NCBI GenBank assembly: GCA_022826125.1
Contig: JAJDVM010000199.1
Coordinates: 1 to 46,600 of the forward strand
Direction: 5' to 3'
DNA from: Defluviicoccus sp.
Lineage (GTDB): Bacteria; Pseudomonadota; Alphaproteobacteria; MPNO01
DNA: 46,600 nt
This document shows positions 8,781-16,024 of the stretch, piece by piece. The notes beneath the pieces were generated by a model. It made no database searches, was not told where the DNA came from, and saw only the letters and a list, made by a program, of their open reading frames with translations. How positions within the stretch are numbered: position 1 is the first letter of the stretch; each line of letters opens with the position of its first letter. The position numbers were made by a program, and so were the translations under genes.

Positions 8781-9352
8781 AGGGCGCTGCCTTGTCGTCC
8801 AGCCCATCCGCGCTACGCGAAGCCGCCAGTAGGCTCGCGTAACACTCCACGCAGAATTCGCTTTCCGAGAACGCGCCGTTCCATAAAACGTGCTGGGCCA
8901 CGCGCAAGTTCGCGCGATTGCCGTCTTTCAGGTCGTCCACCTTTTCGGCGGCGCGACCTTTGATCTTGAGGCGCTCGTCGTAGAGTTCTTTTGTTCAGAT
9001 CGTCGCCGATTGCATCAAGGGTCGGTCCAAGCAGTCTCTTGACGACCCAAGCGCCGTCGACCGCAAGGCCCGTTGTTACTGCGTCAACCGGCTTGCCGTA
9101 AACCGGCCGCTTCGCCGGAGTGTACGATAAGGTCCCAGGATGCCGACTTCGATCCGCAACAGCCGCGTACGCGACTGCCAAGGCGCCATCGACCCGTGCC
9201 CACCCGACCAGAATGAATTGCGGAGCGCCCGCGTCCGCGCTCGGAAACTTCCGCTTGCCAAGGTGACGCCGAGGCTGGTCGGTGCGGTCGTCCACATCGG
9301 CAAACACACGCAGGGAGTTCTCGACCGACGGGATCGACAAGATTCGGGACAC
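8773..9352 (-). pseudogene. Frameshifted gene of unknown function, 3' end replaced by fadE remnant
   Basis: A frame opening at GTG 9352, eight bases after the stop of the next gene upstream, reads to VVKRLLGPTLDAIGDDLNK. One surplus A in an AAAA run (TTTT at 8989-8992 on the + strand) then shifts it. In the shifted frame the protein continues sensibly as ELYDERLKIKGRAAEKVDDL, then CVECYASLLAASRSADGLDD, resembling a family of DUF4393-like proteins (GVLASSRS..GRDDRG type segment). Protein similarity ends near 8773, where fadE sequence begins in a third frame. The gene is broken twice. The segment before about 9120 matches nothing I know, so its true start is uncertain. Programmed frameshifting is conceivable but not needed to explain the pattern. 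Confidence 0.5.
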
Positions 9353-9359
9353 GCGATCA

Positions 9360-10409
9360 TCAGTTCACAGGGGGCGCATCCCAATGGTTGGATCCCGACC
9401 ACACGCGGTAGGCAACCTGACGTGTTCGGCCGTTGCCGGAACCGTCGGGCTTCCCGTAGATCAGTAACTCGTGGACGTTTCTTCTAAGCGGTAATCGAGC
9501 GAAGAAGTTGGTGTTCAGTTCAGCCATCTGGAGTTGCAGAGCGTCCAGCACGCGGCTGGTCTTGACCCTTCTATCCGCCTGAAGTGACTGTACAAGTTCT
9601 TGGACCCTGCGGATCAGATAGAGACCGGTGAAGAAGACGATGATCTGGGGATACGTGAAGAACCCGAACCGCACGGCATTCGCCAAGCTGTACTTCATTT
9701 CTCCTCCCGTGCGGATGTCTTCCGGATTGACGCCCCTTCCGATCAAAGCCGGTAGCGCATCGGTGTAATGCGCGCCTTCGGCGTTGGCAATCAGTTTGAG
9801 CAGGTCGCAAACGGTGTAAGAAACGGAGTTGACTTGGAGCACGCCGAGGTCGAGCCAGGCGTTCAGGCATATGGGTTCGGCTGCGAGGTCGAACGGAGAG
9901 TGGAGCGCGCACACCTCGTCGCCCAGGAATACGATGCCGTACAACCGCCCGACTTGAATTTCGAAGGTTCTGTCGGGGACTACGATCTTCTCGTGCCGTC
10001 CGTCTTCGAACTCCAGGCCCCATTCCTGGCGTTCGGCCGTCCACGCTATTGAAACCTGCCTAAACTTGCCCTTTTCGCCTCCCAACGGATGAAAGCCAGG
10101 ACTGTCAATCGCCCGCATCAGAGCCGCTCCTTGGTGGTCTATGCACAGCTTGCGTATAGACACCGACATTTGGCGAACGGCGGACTGGGCGATTTCACCT
10201 CCTCCCTCCTGGGCCAAGCTGTCTCCCCTTGCCATGAAGTCCGTCATCGCACGGAACGCGAGGGTGGTCTCGGTCATGCACGCGAGAAGGGCATCGAGGT
10301 TGGTTGGATGGGAAGGGTCAATGAGCCGCCAAGGCTGGCTGCGATTGGAAATTGTCCTCCTGTAATGGCGGTCCGCCACCGCAAAGGCGTCGCCTGGCTG
10401 GTTACTCAT
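9360..10409 (-). CDS. Protein of unknown function with one membrane-like segment
   Basis: A 349-residue intact frame. I chose the ATG at 10409 (MSNQPGDAF) because AAAGGA lies about 10 bases upstream; an in-frame start 20 codons earlier is less supported. The N-terminal third is helical and polar, the middle looks beta-rich (IVVPDRTFEIQVGRLYGIVF), and a hydrophobic segment FFTYPQIIVFFTGLYLI lies near residue 270, followed by a charged helical tail. I do not recognise the family. It sits just upstream of the frameshifted gene on the same strand, eight bases apart, so the pair may have been an operon. It lies between decayed genes and the conjugation repressor, typical of an accessory region. 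Confidence 0.7.
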   Translation of the reverse strand: MSNQPGDAFAVADRHYRRTISNRSQPWRLIDPSHPTNLDALLACMTETTLAFRAMTDFMARGDSLAQEGGGEIAQSAVRQMSVSIRKLCIDHQGAALMRAIDSPGFHPLGGEKGKFRQVSIAWTAERQEWGLEFEDGRHEKIVVPDRTFEIQVGRLYGIVFLGDEVCALHSPFDLAAEPICLNAWLDLGVLQVNSVSYTVCDLLKLIANAEGAHYTDALPALIGRGVNPEDIRTGGEMKYSLANAVRFGFFTYPQIIVFFTGLYLIRRVQELVQSLQADRRVKTSRVLDALQLQMAELNTNFFARLPLRRNVHELLIYGKPDGSGNGRTRQVAYRVWSGSNHWDAPPVN

Positions 10410-10530
10410 CGGCACGGGATCCTTTGTGGTGCGAGGCTGAATTGGCGATGCTCGGGAAGGGTGGTGCAAGCGTCAAGTGCCGGGGAAGGTTGAAGGAGAG
10501 GCGGTTCGGTTGCGGTTCGTTCCACGGAAC

Positions 10531-11232
10531 TCACACCCGTCTTACGGTCCACAGCACCTTGCCGACGACGTGCACGTCCCCGGCCGGCGCGGTGTAGTCG
10601 GCGTACTCCGCGTTCGATGACTTCAGCCGCAACCCGGGTTCGCTCCCAGTTCCGCTTACGCGCTCCACGCGCTTGACGACTAGCCCGTTGCCGTCCCACA
10701 GCACGAACATCTCCCCGGTGGCGGGCACCCGCCGGGACGTGTCGACCAACAGCCGGTCGCCTTCGGACAACTCCGGCTCCATGGACTCGCCCCGCACGCG
10801 CAGCACGCGGATGGCGCCGGGCACCGCGCCGCCCTCGTAGCGGATCATCCCCTCCGGCAGGAACCAGCGCGCCTTTTCGGCTACAAACTCCCCGGCCAGC
10901 GCCCCCGGCCCGGCGGAGGCTTCCACCTCGACCTCCGGGATGCCGGTGAGCGGCACAGGGGAGCCTTCCGGCGCGTTGTCGCGGCGCGGCTTGCGGCCCC
11001 GCCCCTTGCGGGTCGGCGGGCGTTGCGCGTGGCGCAGGTCCTCCGCCTCGCATCCGAGTAACTCCGCGAGCTTCTCCGCGTCGCGGTGCGACAGCACCTT
11101 GGGCGTGCCTCGTTCAAGGAACCCGTGCACGTAGCTGACGTTGCGACCGATGGCGAGCGACGCCTCGCGCATGTTGAGCCCGCGCTCCCAGAGCAGGTCG
11201 CGGATTTTCTGTCGCACCGGGTCGTTTCGCAT
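10531..11232 (-). CDS. LexA/CI-like repressor (XRE helix-turn-helix + S24 peptidase domain)
   Basis: A 233-residue regulator. The start ATG at 11232 is preceded by GAGGA. Residues 1-70 form an XRE-type helix-turn-helix (NMREASLAIGRNVSYVHGFL) that binds DNA. The C-terminal 110 residues are an S24 signal-peptidase-like domain with the catalytic serine in RVRGESMEPEL and the lysine in LVVKRV, so the protein can probably cleave itself when RecA filaments form, as LexA and phage CI do. It is transcribed away from the tra operon, with about 90 bases of shared promoter between them, so it most likely represses conjugation genes and releases them on DNA damage, as SetR does in SXT. That control scheme is inference from position and domains. 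Confidence 0.9.
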   Translation of the reverse strand: MRNDPVRQKIRDLLWERGLNMREASLAIGRNVSYVHGFLERGTPKVLSHRDAEKLAELLGCEAEDLRHAQRPPTRKGRGRKPRRDNAPEGSPVPLTGIPEVEVEASAGPGALAGEFVAEKARWFLPEGMIRYEGGAVPGAIRVLRVRGESMEPELSEGDRLLVDTSRRVPATGEMFVLWDGNGLVVKRVERVSGTGSEPGLRLKSSNAEYADYTAPAGDVHVVGKVLWTVRRV

Positions 11233-11260
11233 CGCGAGTCCTCGCGCGGGTGTCACTGCA

Positions 11261-11315
11261 CGATAGCTTATTCACTAACAGACACTATTGTCAACGATAA
11301 TTCACGTCCGTAAGG
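11261..11315. promoter_or_regulatory. Divergent promoter/operator region between repressor and tra operon
   Basis: On the - strand a consensus -35 TTGACA is read at 11294-11289, with AT-rich sequence about 17 bases further on for the repressor. On the + strand GATAAT at 11296-11301 is a good -10 for the tra operon, 24 bases before ATG 11325. The two promoters overlap. Half-site-like words recur (CGATA at 11261 and 11295; TTCAC at 11271 and 11301; ATTGTC/GATAAT as an imperfect inverted pair at 11287-11301), suitable for repressor binding. The AT content stands out in this GC-rich stretch. TAAGG at 11311-11315 is the ribosome binding site for the + strand gene. Confidence 0.55.
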
Positions 11316-11324
11316 TTGGCGGCC

Positions 11325-12032
11325 ATGAACGACCTTGCCGCCCAATTCCGCGACGCCGTGCAGGCCTATATCGAGCGCACCGGCACCCCGCCGGCGCGCC
11401 TCGGATCCGAGGCACTGGGCGATCCGTCCTTCGTGCTGCGGCTGCGGCGCGGGCGGATTCCAAGGCTGGACACGGCGGACAAGGTGCTCGGCTTCATCGG
11501 CGAGGAACCGCTCGGTCCCGCGTTCCGGGCCGAGATCGAGGCGTTCATCGAGATCACGCGCACGAAGCCCTACGTGCTCGGCCTGGATGCGGCGGGAGAT
11601 CCCTCGTTCGTCGCGCGGCTGCGCCGGGGCGTCTCGCCCCGGCTCGACACGGTTTCGAGGGCGCGGGGCTGGATGGCGGCCCGATGCAATGCCGCCGAGC
11701 GCGCGGCGATCCGGGCTCTGGCGTCCGGGGAGCCGCGCCCGCCGCGCCGGTCGAACACCGCCGACGGGGACTCATCCCCGACCAACAACAACGAAGGAGG
11801 CACTTCCATGAGCGGGCAATCCACCCGATATCTGGGCACGCGCGAGGCCGCGGCCTTTCTGGGGCTTTCGCCCCGCACGCTGGACCGCTACCGGGTCACC
11901 GGCGAGGGTCCGGCGTTCCACAAGTTCGGCGCGCGCATCCTCTACGCGCAGGCGGATCTCGAGGAATGGGCGGCGGCGAGGCGCATGACCTCGACCTCCG
12001 ACGACCGCGCCGCGGGCCGGAGGGTGGCGTGA
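11325..12032 (+). CDS. Tandem HTH-like regulator reading in frame through an AlpA-type HTH
   Basis: A 235-residue frame starting at ATG 11325, 9 bases after TAAGG. Residues 8-59 and 67-118 are two copies of one 52-residue unit (FRD/FRA..., GDPSFVLRLRRG / GDPSFVARLRRG, PRLDT in both), resembling a DNA-binding unit common in proteobacteria (LGDPxFVxxLRRGRSPRLxT). A low-complexity linker (about 135-160) follows, then without a stop a complete AlpA/excisionase-like helix-turn-helix. The HTH has its own ATG at 11808 with a strong ribosome binding site, so both a fused and a short product may be made. As first gene of the tra operon it is a likely activator or modulator of transfer. A sequencing frameshift hiding a stop cannot be excluded. 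Confidence 0.6.
   Translation: MNDLAAQFRDAVQAYIERTGTPPARLGSEALGDPSFVLRLRRGRIPRLDTADKVLGFIGEEPLGPAFRAEIEAFIEITRTKPYVLGLDAAGDPSFVARLRRGVSPRLDTVSRARGWMAARCNAAERAAIRALASGEPRPPRRSNTADGDSSPTNNNEGGTSMSGQSTRYLGTREAAAFLGLSPRTLDRYRVTGEGPAFHKFGARILYAQADLEEWAAARRMTSTSDDRAAGRRVA
11808..12032 (+). CDS. AlpA/MerR-like helix-turn-helix protein (internal start)
   Basis: A 74-residue protein beginning MSGQSTRYLGTREAAAFLGL, with the LSPRTLDRYR turn and a C-terminal wing (FGARILYAQADLEEW): the winged-helix fold of AlpA, excisionases and HTH_17 proteins. The start is decided by AAGGAGG at 11794-11800, seven bases before the ATG, the best Shine-Dalgarno in this neighbourhood. The stop TGA overlaps the traA ATG by one base. 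In conjugative elements such proteins regulate transfer or excision genes; which applies here is unknown. The same frame is open upstream, see the overlapping longer entry. Confidence 0.8.
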   Translation: MSGQSTRYLGTREAAAFLGLSPRTLDRYRVTGEGPAFHKFGARILYAQADLEEWAAARRMTSTSDDRAAGRRVA

Positions 12033-12388
12033 TGCGGTGCTGCGCACGGCAAATAGGGATCGCTGCGGGCACGCCGGCGAATGCGGCGGATCGGAAAGAC
12101 GTCCGGACACTGGCGATCTTCGCGCTCAGCGCGCTCGCGCTGCTCTTCGGGGGCGACCCGGCGTTCGCCTCGACGGACACGACCTTCCAGGGGCCGCTCG
12201 ACACGGTGACCGGCATCGTCGGGGGCACCGGCGGGCAGCTCGCGGCCGCGCTGGCCGTGGGCGCGGCGCTGGTGGGCTCGGTGATGCGGTTCAACACCCA
12301 GCAGTTGCTCGGCGCGGTCGGCGTCGGGGTGGCCGCGGGCGCGGGCGTCGGCATCGTCACCGGCCTGGTCGGCACCGCGATCATCTGA
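12032..12388 (+). CDS. traA: TraA/VirB2-like conjugative pilin precursor
   Basis: A 118-residue protein with an unusually long leader of about 47 residues, signal core TLAIFALSALALLFGG and a cleavage site near PAFAST, giving a mature pilin of about 70 residues with two hydrophobic helices (QLAAALAVGAALVGSV and LLGAVGVGVAAGAGVGIVTG). Length, topology and position directly before traL fit F-type TraA. It is the building block of the conjugative pilus. ATG overlaps the preceding stop (TGATG). Sequence conservation in pilins is low, so the call leans on architecture and context. The S26 protease later in the operon may process it. Confidence 0.75.
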   Translation: MRCCARQIGIAAGTPANAADRKDVRTLAIFALSALALLFGGDPAFASTDTTFQGPLDTVTGIVGGTGGQLAAALAVGAALVGSVMRFNTQQLLGAVGVGVAAGAGVGIVTGLVGTAII

Positions 12389-12405
12389 GATCGCCCGCTG
12401 TCGCG

Positions 12406-12699
12406 ATGAACGACACCGTACGGCACACCATTCCCCGCCGTCTGGATGATCCGGAACGCTGGCTGTTCTGGACGGTGGACGAGGCCGCGGCGCTATTGGG
12501 TCCGGCATTACTCGGTCTTGCCGCCAACGCCTTTGTCACGGGTCTCGTGCTCGGCGTCGGCGGCTGGCTGCTGCTGCGCCGGATCAAGCGCGGCGGCGGC
12601 GCGAACGTCGTGCACTGCGCGCTGTACTGGTTCCTGCCGGACTTCGCGCTGCGCCTGAAGGGCACGCCGCCGAGCCATGTCCGCCGCTACCTGGGCTGA
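12406..12699 (+). CDS. traL: Type IV secretion protein TraL
   Basis: A 97-residue small inner-membrane protein. It starts IPRRLDDPERWLFW, the usual TraL opening, has one hydrophobic region (AALLGPALLGLAANAFVTGLVLG to residue 56) and ends with the conserved ALYWFLPDFALRLKGTPPSH. TraL is the VirB3-like component needed for F pilus assembly. It lies between traA and traE as in F. No clear ribosome binding site is seen; the 17-base gap after traA suggests coupling. Confidence 0.92.
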   Translation: MNDTVRHTIPRRLDDPERWLFWTVDEAAALLGPALLGLAANAFVTGLVLGVGGWLLLRRIKRGGGANVVHCALYWFLPDFALRLKGTPPSHVRRYLG

Positions 12700-12713
12700 G
12701 AGGGCCGAGACAC

Positions 12714-13271
12714 ATGCGCCGGGAGGCTCGGGAAGCGGCGGGCCGGAAAGCCCGCGACACGCGCCTCGCGCTGGCGGCGCTGCTGGGGCTGTCGCTTGTC
12801 GCCAACCTCGCGCTTTCGGTCGGGCTGGCCGGGCGCGAGGCCGTGACCGTGCTGGTGCCGGCAGTGTCCGGGCCGGTGTGGGAGGTCGGCGGGACCTGGG
12901 CGGGCCGGAGATATCTGGAAGACGCGGCGCGCACCGCCGCCGTGACGCTGCTGACGCTCACTCCGGAGAACGCCGGGCATGTGCGCGAGGCCGCCACGCG
13001 GCTGAGCCACGCCTCGGCCCGGGGCGCCATCGGCGCCTGGGTGGCGTCGGAGGCCGAGCGCATGGCGCGGCGGGATCTGTCGAGCGCCTTTTATCCGTGG
13101 GGCGTCGATGCCGATCCGGAAACGCTCGCGGTCGAGGTGCGGGGCGAGCTCGCCACCTGGATCGGGCGCGAGGAATCCTCGCGCGAGAGAAAGGCCTACC
13201 GGCTCGCCTTCCGCGTCGACGGCGGGCGGCTGGGATTGCTGCGGTTCGAGGACTTGGAGGACGAGGAATGA
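12714..13271 (+). CDS. traE: Type IV secretion protein TraE
   Basis: A 185-residue bitopic protein: a short basic cytosolic tail, one membrane helix (ALAALLGLSLVANLALSVGLA, residues 18-40) and a periplasmic domain containing RYLEDAARTAAVTLLTLTPEN and SAFYPWGVDAD, both characteristic of TraE (VirB8-like core component). It helps link the inner-membrane platform with the TraK/TraB/TraV outer core. Its stop overlaps the traK start (ATGA). Confidence 0.92.
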   Translation: MRREAREAAGRKARDTRLALAALLGLSLVANLALSVGLAGREAVTVLVPAVSGPVWEVGGTWAGRRYLEDAARTAAVTLLTLTPENAGHVREAATRLSHASARGAIGAWVASEAERMARRDLSSAFYPWGVDADPETLAVEVRGELATWIGREESSRERKAYRLAFRVDGGRLGLLRFEDLEDEE

Positions 13272-14116
13272 AAACGCATCGACTGACGCGGCCCTATGCC
13301 GCCTCGTTGGCGGCCGCACTTCTTTTGGCCATGCACCCGCGGCTTGCGGTCGCGGAGGCGCTGGAGGGGACGCGGATGCTGGACGCCGCCGACCACGCCG
13401 AGCTCGCCGCCGAGATGTCGGCGAACGGCGTGGTCCGGGTGGCGCTCCTCGGCGACCGGATCGTACGGGTGATCCGCTTGCCGCAATCGGGGCTGGCGGT
13501 GGAGCACGACCCGGCGGCGGGGGACCTGTACCTGCGGCCCGTTGCGGAATCCGCGCCGCGGGCGCCCGACGCACCCCCGGCATCCACCGCCCCGCCAGGG
13601 GCTGCGGCCCCGCAGGGGCCCGTGGCGCTGTTCATCGGCTCGGAAAAGGGTTCGACCTACCGGCTGACGCTGACTCCGGTCGCGGGCGGCCCGGCCCAGA
13701 TCCTGATACGCGGCGTGCGGCCGGAACCCGCGGAAACCGCGAACGCGGGGGCGGCAGCACCCGAAAAAGACCGCGTGGCGGTCATCGCCGACCTGATCCG
13801 GGGCGTCGCCAGGGGCACGCCGCCTGCAGGCTATGTCCTGGAGCCGTCCGCCAGCGATTCCGCCCTGGGCGGCATCGTCACGCTCGAGATCTGGCGCGGG
13901 CCGCGCTTCGAGGCATTGGTCCTGGCGCTGGGCGCCGCCGCTCCCGTTGAAGCTCCGGAACTGGCCGGGCGGCTGGGTCCGGGCGTCGCCGCGGTCTGGA
14001 TCGGGCCTGCGGCCAGCAGGCCTTCGGCCGGCCAGTCCGCGGCCGGCGGTGCGGCGGCGAGACGTTTCTCCATGGCCCGTTTGGCGGTCGTCGTGCGCGA
14101 GGCGCGGGGGCGATGA
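13268..14116 (+). CDS. traK: Type IV secretion secretin-like protein TraK
   Basis: A 282-residue secreted protein with a signal peptide (AASLAAALLLAMHPRLAVAEA). TraK is the VirB9 counterpart in the outer-membrane core complex with TraV and TraB. The central segment PVALFIGSEKGSTYRLTLTP with RVAVIADLIRGVARG matches TraK's conserved region (TxxGxTYxLxxxP and the later helix). A Pro/Ala/Gly-rich linker at residues 98-118 is longer than I would expect. The ATG overlaps the traE stop and the traB ATG overlaps this stop, so traE-traK-traB are coupled. Confidence 0.85.
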   Translation: MKTHRLTRPYAASLAAALLLAMHPRLAVAEALEGTRMLDAADHAELAAEMSANGVVRVALLGDRIVRVIRLPQSGLAVEHDPAAGDLYLRPVAESAPRAPDAPPASTAPPGAAAPQGPVALFIGSEKGSTYRLTLTPVAGGPAQILIRGVRPEPAETANAGAAAPEKDRVAVIADLIRGVARGTPPAGYVLEPSASDSALGGIVTLEIWRGPRFEALVLALGAAAPVEAPELAGRLGPGVAAVWIGPAASRPSAGQSAAGGAAARRFSMARLAVVVREARGR

Positions 14117-15426
14117 GCAACGGGTCGCCCAATGCCCGGGGAACGCGCCCGACCGTTTCCAGCCCGAAAGGGCACGACGCGCCGGACGGCGGCGCGCGTC
14201 AGGTGCGCAACCGCCAGCTTGTGCTGTTCTCGGCGATCGCGGCGCTGGCGCTGATCGCGCTCGCCTTCTGGCTGTCCGGCTCCGGCGGAGGTTCGCCAGC
14301 GCCCGGCGCGCGCATCGCGGCGGAGGTGGCCGGGCCGGACACGGCCGAGGACACCTGGACGCGGCGCTCGGAGGCGCGCATGGGGCGGCTGGAGGCGGAT
14401 CTGCGCGACGTGCGCAACGACAACCGGCAGCTCGCGGACGAGAATCGGCGGCTGCTGGAGGAGATCCGCGGCAACGCCGACGAGGCCAAGGGGATCATCG
14501 ACCGCCTTACCGCGGCCCTGGGCGAGGCCGCGAGCGGCCGTTCCGCCAACGATCCCGGAGTTAACAGTCCATTTGGCGGCACCGACGTGTTCGCGCCGGA
14601 CAGTGGCGCACGCACGGGCACCGCATCGACTTCTGAGGCCGACACAAACAACCCTGCCGTACCGTCGGCGCCGCCGCTCATCGAACGGTTTTCGCTGGAC
14701 GAGCCGGGGTTCCGGGAGATCGGCGGCGAGGACGCCCGACCGCTGTCGCTGTGGCTGCCGGCCGGGAGCCATGCGGAGGCGGTGGTAATCGCCGGAGTGG
14801 ACGCCTCCGCCGGCATCGCCTCCCAGGGCGATCCGCGCCCGGTGCTGCTGCGCATCGCGGGTCCGGCGTTCACGGCGGCCGAGGACGGCGCGGCGCAGAC
14901 CGTCGATCTCGACGGCTGCACCGTCACCGGCGCGGCCTACGGGGATCTCTCGTCCGAGAAGGTCTACGCGCGGCTGCGCACGCTCACCTGCTCGGGCGGC
15001 GAGCCCGGCACGGTGGTCGAGACCGAGGTCGCCGGGTTCATCGCGGGCACCGGCAAGGCCGGCGTGCGCGGCCCGGTCGTGAGCCGCGAGGGCGCGCTGG
15101 TGGAGAAGGCGTTCTTCGCGGGGCTCGTTTCCGGCGTCGGCCAGGGCGTCTCCAGCGCGTTCGCTCCCCAGGCGGTGGCGACCGGATCGACCTCCGCGGC
15201 CGTCGCCAACACGGGCCTCGACGAGATCGGCCGCGCCGGCCTCGGCTCAGGCGCCGCCTCGGCCGGCCGGCGGGTCTCCGACTACCTGATCCGTCGCGCC
15301 GAGCAGTACCAGCCGGTGATCCAGCTTCAGGCCGGCACCGCCGTGACCGTGGTGTTCCTGGAGGGCACGCGGCTCGACGGTCGGCCCGACACCCAACCTT
15401 CACGGAGAACGAACAATGACGGTTGA
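14113..15426 (+). CDS. traB: Type IV secretion protein TraB (VirB10-like)
   Basis: A 437-residue bitopic protein. A cytosolic Pro/Gly-rich tail is followed by one membrane helix (residues 37-56, LVLFSAIAALALIALAFWL), a coiled coil (about 80-125, RMGRLEADLRDVRNDNRQLADENRRLLEEI), a variable linker and the TrbI/VirB10-type C-terminal barrel with GDPRPVLLRI, DGCTVTGAAYGDLSSEKVYARL and the final QAGTAVTVVFLEG. TraB spans the envelope and joins the inner platform to the outer pore. It overlaps traK by 4 bases and traV by 11 bases. Confidence 0.95.
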   Translation: MSNGSPNARGTRPTVSSPKGHDAPDGGARQVRNRQLVLFSAIAALALIALAFWLSGSGGGSPAPGARIAAEVAGPDTAEDTWTRRSEARMGRLEADLRDVRNDNRQLADENRRLLEEIRGNADEAKGIIDRLTAALGEAASGRSANDPGVNSPFGGTDVFAPDSGARTGTASTSEADTNNPAVPSAPPLIERFSLDEPGFREIGGEDARPLSLWLPAGSHAEAVVIAGVDASAGIASQGDPRPVLLRIAGPAFTAAEDGAAQTVDLDGCTVTGAAYGDLSSEKVYARLRTLTCSGGEPGTVVETEVAGFIAGTGKAGVRGPVVSREGALVEKAFFAGLVSGVGQGVSSAFAPQAVATGSTSAAVANTGLDEIGRAGLGSGAASAGRRVSDYLIRRAEQYQPVIQLQAGTAVTVVFLEGTRLDGRPDTQPSRRTNNDG

Positions 15427-16024
15427 GAACCCGAACACGCTCCGGCGCACGCTCGCGCCGGCGATGGCCGCGGCCGCCCTGGCGCTCTCGGGCTGCGCCG
15501 CGACCCACATCGGCGAAGACTGGCAGTGCCCGCTCGCCCAAGGCGCGCGCTGCGTGAGCGTCGCCTCCGCGGATCCCGCCGTGCGGGACGCCGACGCCGC
15601 GGTGCCGGGTGCCGAACCCGTGGCGCAACCGCCGGTCGCGAGGCGCGCCGATACGCAGACGTCCGCCAGCGCGCCCGGCACGACCATTGAGGTCACAGAG
15701 CCCAAGGCCGCCCGCGACTGTCCTGCGTTCTGCCGTCCGTTCCAGTGGTTCGCCCGGCTGCTGGAAGCCGATGGCGGCCGCGACCCGTCCGATGCCTCCG
15801 CACCGGCGGGCGATGCGCCGGAACCGGCGGCGAACGATCCGGCAACCGGGGCTCGGGCAAGCCGGGAACCGCGTCCCGACGCGGCGAACCCCGATGCCGA
15901 CGTTCGGCTTCCCGAGACCATCGGCCGTGTCTGGATCGCGCCGTATGTGGACGCCGACGGTGTGTACCGCGAGGCATCCTGGGTCCGTGTTGTGATCGCG
16001 CCCGCGGCCTGGAGGGCTCACTGA
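15416..16024 (+). CDS. traV: Type IV secretion lipoprotein TraV
   Basis: A 202-residue lipoprotein. The signal peptide ends in a lipobox LALSGC with lipid-bearing Cys27. Immediately after it, IGEDWQCPLAQGARCVSV is the two-cysteine N-terminal motif of TraV. A long Pro/Ala/Asp-rich linker leads to a conserved C-terminal strand (RVWIAPYVDADGVYREASWVRVVI). TraV anchors the TraK/TraB core complex in the outer membrane (VirB7-like). The stop and the traC start share one base (TGATG). Confidence 0.92.
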   Translation: MTVENPNTLRRTLAPAMAAAALALSGCAATHIGEDWQCPLAQGARCVSVASADPAVRDADAAVPGAEPVAQPPVARRADTQTSASAPGTTIEVTEPKAARDCPAFCRPFQWFARLLEADGGRDPSDASAPAGDAPEPAANDPATGARASREPRPDAANPDADVRLPETIGRVWIAPYVDADGVYREASWVRVVIAPAAWRAH

